Below are positions 60,440 through 64,000 of a stretch of DNA of 64,000 nucleotides, in pieces. The stretch lies in the NCBI RefSeq assembly GCF_021117275.1, contig NZ_CP088245.1, positions 2,827,501-2,891,500 of the forward strand. Reading direction: 5' to 3'. The DNA is from Metabacillus sp. B2-18 (GTDB lineage Bacteria > Bacillota > Bacilli > Bacillales > Bacillaceae). The notes below the pieces were generated by a model, which had not been told where the DNA came from, made no database searches, and saw nothing but the letters and a program-made list of their open reading frames with translations. How positions within the stretch are numbered: the stretch's first letter is position 1; each line of letters starts with the position of its first letter. Both the position numbers and the translations under genes were made by a program.

Positions 60440-61387
60440 TTATGTCACCTGTTGTTTTTGATATTGATTTTTAAGGTATTCAGCTGCTTCATATATGGCT
60501 TTTCTTCCATCCTCTAACGGAAGGGTCATACACATAAAACCATGGATCATTCCTGGATAACAAGCATACGTTGTTTGAACTCCTGCTTGTGAAAGCTTCC
60601 TGGAATATGCTTCTCCTCCATCACATAACGGATCATACTCAGCCGTAACAATATATGCCGGTGGAAGCTTAGCAGTATCGTTTTCAGGGATGAGCATAGG
60701 CGCTGCTAATGGACTTTGAGTATCAGATATGCTCGAAAGATATTGTTCCCTAAACCAGTTCATCGTAGATTTTGTTAAGTAATATCCTTCTCCATATTTT
60801 TCATAAGATTCTGTTGGTTCAAAACCTGTTGAAGGATAAAATAATAGCTGATGACCAATATTCAAATCTTTCCTTTGAACTGCTAAATAACAAGTAACTG
60901 CAGCCAAATTTCCACCAGCACTGTCACCACCTACTGCAATGAACTTTTGATCAATACCTAGATCGTCAGCATGATCATACACCCATTTCGTTGCAAGATA
61001 CGCATCTTCCACAGGGACTGGAAACTTGTATTCAGGAGCCAAGCCGTATTCTACAGATATCACTTTACATTGAGCATGGTTAGCTAATAGTCGGCATAAT
61101 GAATCATGTGTTTCAATATTGCCAATTACCCAGCCACCTCCGTGAAAATAGACTAGAGCAGGTAGTGAAGTTTTTTCACTAGGGCTGTATATTCTGATCA
61201 ATATTTCATGTTCATATCCTGGTATCTCTCTGTCTTCAACATGATGAATTTCTTCTGTAATATTTAAGGAAGAACTAGACTCAACATAAAGAGCCCTTGC
61301 TTCTTGCAGATTTTGCTGCTCAACTGAAGGTACATTTCGTTTTTCAAAATGTTGTAAAAGTGCAATAACTTGCGGATGTAATGTCAT
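60440..61387 (-). CDS. Alpha/beta hydrolase of the hormone-sensitive lipase family
   Basis: 315 residues. YFHGGGWVIGN (about 78-88) is the oxyanion motif HGGG, the nucleophile is GGDSAGGNLA (Ser about 155), the Asp lies in EYDPLCDGGEAYS (about 250) and the His in GMIHGFMCM (about 280). It is likely an esterase for short acyl substrates. Its ATG overlaps the upstream MaoC stop (ATGA), so it is translationally coupled to the acyl-CoA operon. Confidence 0.92.
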   Translation of the reverse strand: MTLHPQVIALLQHFEKRNVPSVEQQNLQEARALYVESSSSLNITEEIHHVEDREIPGYEHEILIRIYSPSEKTSLPALVYFHGGGWVIGNIETHDSLCRLLANHAQCKVISVEYGLAPEYKFPVPVEDAYLATKWVYDHADDLGIDQKFIAVGGDSAGGNLAAVTCYLAVQRKDLNIGHQLLFYPSTGFEPTESYEKYGEGYYLTKSTMNWFREQYLSSISDTQSPLAAPMLIPENDTAKLPPAYIVTAEYDPLCDGGEAYSRKLSQAGVQTTYACYPGMIHGFMCMTLPLEDGRKAIYEAAEYLKNQYQKQQVT

Positions 61388-61806
61388 GATGATACCTCTT
61401 TATTTTTATATTTTGCAAATTTAACAATTCCTTTAATAACATCCACTCCATTTTGATTAACTGCGTTTACTTGGAATGTAGAGTATTTTTCATTCTCTTC
61501 TGTTAATCTTGCTTTTAATGAAATGATGTCACCAAGAAAAACCATTCCCCTAAAGCGAATCTGATACTCCTGAATAAAACCTTCTTCATGATATGGGGTA
61601 AATAACTTTGCCAAATTCCCCATCGTCCACATTCCATGAGCGATGATAGCTGGTAAGCCAGCTTTTTTAGCTTCATCATCAATTGTGTGAATTGGGTTGT
61701 AATCTCCTGAAGCACCAGCATACTTTATAAGGTCTAATCTTGAAACAGGAGGTAATGTAACAATTGGCAAAATATCACCTATCTGACATTTTAATAAACT
61801 GCTCAT
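61384..61806 (-). CDS. MaoC-like dehydratase subunit
   Basis: 140 residues with a hot-dog fold. The hydratase-2 motif YAGASGDYNPIHTIDDEA (about 28-45; Asp and His of the catalytic pair) followed by GLPAIIAHGMWTMG identifies the catalytic MaoC subunit. Pairs with the FAS1-like subunit downstream in transcription order (61803-62252), whose start overlaps by 4 nt, giving a heterodimeric dehydratase. Reaction: dehydration or hydration of 3-hydroxyacyl or enoyl-thioesters. Confidence 0.85.
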   Translation of the reverse strand: MSSLLKCQIGDILPIVTLPPVSRLDLIKYAGASGDYNPIHTIDDEAKKAGLPAIIAHGMWTMGNLAKLFTPYHEEGFIQEYQIRFRGMVFLGDIISLKARLTEENEKYSTFQVNAVNQNGVDVIKGIVKFAKYKNKEVSS

Positions 61807-62252
61807 ATACTCATCACCTTCCTTACAGCTTCATTAATAATGACAACCTGCTCAGCAGTGAAAATGAGCTCTTCGTTAAGATCTTCACCATACTGTTTTA
61901 ACACTAAGAATCCCATATTCCCGAGTTTTCCCTGCTTCTCATAGTAATCTTTTACTTCTTGATAGCAGATAATCTCTTCACCCACAAGCAACGGTCTTTT
62001 GTAATGATATTTTTGCTCACCATGAATTAATCCCTTAGCTGGTAAATCAAGCTCATCTATCACACCATAATCAAAAATCCTTGGAAATGTAGGTGGAGCA
62101 ATATTTTTCTTATATCTAGATGTTTTAGCAAACTCTTCATCTACAAAAATAGGGTGAAGATCACCAATCGATTCGGCGAACTTTTTTACGGCACCTCGTT
62201 CAACAACATTTTTGACACCTGGAGATCTTTTTCCAATTGCTTCATTAATCAT
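61803..62252 (-). CDS. FAS1-like dehydratase domain protein (MaoC-N type)
   Basis: 149 residues with hot-dog features FAESIGDLHPIFVDEEFAKTSRYKKNIAPPTFPRIF (in part) and GLIHGEQKYHYKRPLLVGEEI, but without the Asp/His pair of the catalytic subunit. This split is that of mycobacterial HadA/HadB-type dehydratases. ATG 62252 has a GGAGGC site. It overlaps the next MaoC gene by 4 nt, so the two are made in equal amounts. Confidence 0.83.
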   Translation of the reverse strand: MINEAIGKRSPGVKNVVERGAVKKFAESIGDLHPIFVDEEFAKTSRYKKNIAPPTFPRIFDYGVIDELDLPAKGLIHGEQKYHYKRPLLVGEEIICYQEVKDYYEKQGKLGNMGFLVLKQYGEDLNEELIFTAEQVVIINEAVRKVMSI

Positions 62253-62307
62253 ATTGTTGCCTCCTTTTTTGCATGATTTCCCACTTCATTTACGTCACAA
62301 ATAAAGT

Positions 62308-63072
62308 TTAATTTTTTGGACCACCTGCAACATAAATAACCTGACCGTTTATAAAGGATGACTTTTCGTCAGCAAAAAAAGCTACTGCATTTGCGATATC
62401 ACTTGGTTTCCCACTGCGACCAACAGGAATCTTTGAGACACTCGCCTGGATTAGATCTTCAAAAGAAATGCCAAGACGCCTAGCCGTTTCTTTAGTCATA
62501 TCTGTTTCAATAAAACCTGGTGCTACTGAATTAGCAGTAATCCCGTATTTTCCTAGTTCAATCGCTAATGTTTTTGTAAAGCCTTGTAAACCTGCTTTAG
62601 CCGTTGCATAATTGGCTTGACCTCTGTTACCTAAGGCGGATGTTGAAGAAATATTGATGATTCTTCCATATCGGTTTTCAACCATATATTTTTGTACAGC
62701 TCGAGCCGCATTGAACGAGCCTTTTAAATGAACATCCATAACGAGCTGCCAATCATCGTCGGTCATTTTAAAAAGTAGATTGTCACGAATTACACCCGCG
62801 TTGTTAACAAGGATATCAAGTGACCCAGAATTGTTATATGTTTCCTCCATTGCTGCCTCCAGTTGATCTGCTTCTACCACACTAGCAACCTTTGAAAACA
62901 CGTTATACCCTTTTTCACGTAATTCCTTAGTTGTTTCGTGGACTGCCTCTTCATTCACATCAATAAGAGCAACTTTAGCTCCCTCACTTGCAAAAAGTTC
63001 AACAATTCCTTTCCCAATCCCTCGACTTCCACCCGTTACAAAAGCTACTTTTCCATCAAATCTTCCTGACAT
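62308..63072 (-). CDS. 3-oxoacyl-thioester reductase, FabG-like
   Basis: 254 residues of the classical SDR type. TGGSRGIGKGIVELF (about 11-25), LVNNAGVIRDNLLFK (about 88-102), the catalytic SSTSALGNRGQANYATAK with Tyr about 154 and Lys about 158, and PGFIETDMTK are all canonical. It reduces 3-oxoacyl-CoA or -ACP with NAD(P)H. ATG 63072 follows GGAGG by 6 nt. It sits between the dehydrogenase and the dehydratase pair, so the operon encodes successive steps on one acyl chain. Confidence 0.9.
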   Translation of the reverse strand: MSGRFDGKVAFVTGGSRGIGKGIVELFASEGAKVALIDVNEEAVHETTKELREKGYNVFSKVASVVEADQLEAAMEETYNNSGSLDILVNNAGVIRDNLLFKMTDDDWQLVMDVHLKGSFNAARAVQKYMVENRYGRIINISSTSALGNRGQANYATAKAGLQGFTKTLAIELGKYGITANSVAPGFIETDMTKETARRLGISFEDLIQASVSKIPVGRSGKPSDIANAVAFFADEKSSFINGQVIYVAGGPKN

Positions 63073-63124
63073 AAACATCCTCCTTATTAGTTCGTCTGTA
63101 TTTCAATCTTATCATGTTACCCTT

Positions 63125-64000
63125 TTATATAAATTGTCCTACCTTCACATGGCCTTTTAATAGATTACGAGAAATGATTAAGCGTTGAATTTCATCTGTT
63201 CCATCATAAATTCTCCACAATCTTGCTTCACGATACCAACGTTCAATTGGCAGCTCTCTTGTATAACCCATTCCTCCATGAATCTGCAGTACCCGATCAA
63301 CTACTCGATTTCCCATGTTTGCTCCATAAAGCTTTGCCATAGATGCTAAATGGCGATTATCTTCACCTTGATCAAGTGTGAAAGCAGCGTTTAAGACGAG
63401 CCATTTCGCTGCATCAATTTCTACAGCAGAGTCAGCAATCTGCCATTGAATTGCTTGTCTTTCAGATATCGGTTTTCCAAATGTTTCACGCTCTTTTGAA
63501 TAATCTAAAGCCATTTGTAGGAGTCTTTCAGCGGCACCTACAGCTCTGGCTCCTACAATCCACCTTGCAAAACCAATCCATTCAAGGCCTAAGTTATATC
63601 CGCCATCCACTTCTCCTAGAATATTTTCTTCTGGAACTCGGACGTTTTCAAAAACAAGGCCGGCTGGTCCCCACTCACCCATCGTGTGAATGTATTCTGA
63701 TTTCCAGCCCATATCTCGGTCAACGATAAAGCATGTTACACCATCACGACCTGTGGCCTGATGCTTTTCTTTATCTGTGATCGCAATAACCATTACAAAA
63801 TCAGCTTCATTGCCACCAGTAATGAATGTTTTTTCCCCATTTAATATCCATTCATTTCCGTCCTTAACAGCTGTCATTTTAATATTTCTTGTATCTGAAC
63901 CAGCTCCAGGCTCTGTCATCGCGAAACAAGATTTTTTATCACCATTAATTGTTGGCAATAAATACTTATTTTTTTGCTCTTCATTGCCGTAATAAAGAAT
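63125..64000 (-). CDS. Acyl-CoA dehydrogenase (N-terminus cut by window edge)
   Basis: At least 292 residues of the family; the frame stays open to the window end, so the N-terminus lies outside. Visible signatures: FAMTEPGAGSDTRNIKMTAV (FAD site), WILNGEKTFITGG, RETFGKPISERQAIQWQIADSAVEI and QIHGGMGYTRELPIERWYREARLWRIYDGT near the C-terminus, with the presumed catalytic Glu in DGTDEIQR. The type resembles the acyl-CoA dehydrogenases of Gram-positive fatty-acid breakdown. First known gene of the acyl operon. Confidence 0.9.
   Translation of the reverse strand: MLYYGNEEQKNKYLLPTINGDKKSCFAMTEPGAGSDTRNIKMTAVKDGNEWILNGEKTFITGGNEADFVMVIAITDKEKHQATGRDGVTCFIVDRDMGWKSEYIHTMGEWGPAGLVFENVRVPEENILGEVDGGYNLGLEWIGFARWIVGARAVGAAERLLQMALDYSKERETFGKPISERQAIQWQIADSAVEIDAAKWLVLNAAFTLDQGEDNRHLASMAKLYGANMGNRVVDRVLQIHGGMGYTRELPIERWYREARLWRIYDGTDEIQRLIISRNLLKGHVKVGQFI

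Overview
This 64-kb window is a chromosomal segment of a low-GC, endospore-forming Bacillaceae (Bacillus or Metabacillus-like). The signs are AT-rich intergenic DNA, strong AGGAGG-type ribosome binding sites with frequent TTG and GTG starts, U-tailed intrinsic terminators, many orthologues of B. subtilis genes (yoaE, ykqA, yngE-F-G-H, yueI, yndM, exoA, fabF) and a group of small sporulation genes. Most genes lie on the minus strand. There are no tRNA or rRNA genes, no prophage and no CRISPR; the only mobile element is one IS110-family insertion.

Layout. 0-3 kb: two luciferase-like flavin oxidoreductases and an NRDE protein. 3-4.5 kb: serA behind a ZTP riboswitch with its own terminator and promoter. 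4.6-8.2 kb: a short-chain dehydrogenase, a Cys-cluster/pentapeptide-repeat protein, a truncated acetyltransferase and an MFS transporter with a cre site. 8.5-9.15 kb: a tandem array of about twelve 52-nt units, each holding a 27-nt hairpin. 9.2-16.7 kb: HD-GYP protein, ykqA, manganese catalase, KinB-like kinase, SPL-like radical SAM protein, DUF3231 protein. 16.7-19.9 kb: small spore-associated genes (CotF-like, GerP-like, YjcZ-like, DUF4025, yndM). 19.9-25.4 kb: molybdopterin oxidoreductase, fabZ, acetyltransferase, TIM-barrel epimerase. 25.5-30.5 kb: a gluconate operon (gnd-gntP-gntK) divergent from an RpiR-type regulator, with a CcpA cre site over the gnd -35 box. 30.5-39.7 kb: pepF, a six-gene leucine/isovalerate degradation operon and yueI. 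39.8-41.5 kb: the IS110 element. 41.6-43 kb: a second hairpin array of identical dimensions beside an ArsA-type ATPase paired with a small protein ending in Cys-Cys. 43-64 kb: frameshifted cstA, peptidase, transporters, exoA, cysteine dioxygenase, a FadR-box-controlled metallo-hydrolase, fabF, small lipoproteins, two related Asp/Arg-rich small proteins, and an acyl-CoA operon (acyl-CoA dehydrogenase, reductase, two hot-dog dehydratase subunits, esterase) running off the right edge.

The genes fit a soil-type spore former that uses gluconate, leucine and fatty or acyl acids under CcpA and FadR control and links serine synthesis to one-carbon status. The points most worth following up are the ZTP riboswitch on serA, the two hairpin arrays that share a 27+25-nt architecture but not a sequence, the ArsA/Cys-Cys pair, and the perfect FadR-type operator in front of the metallo-hydrolase.
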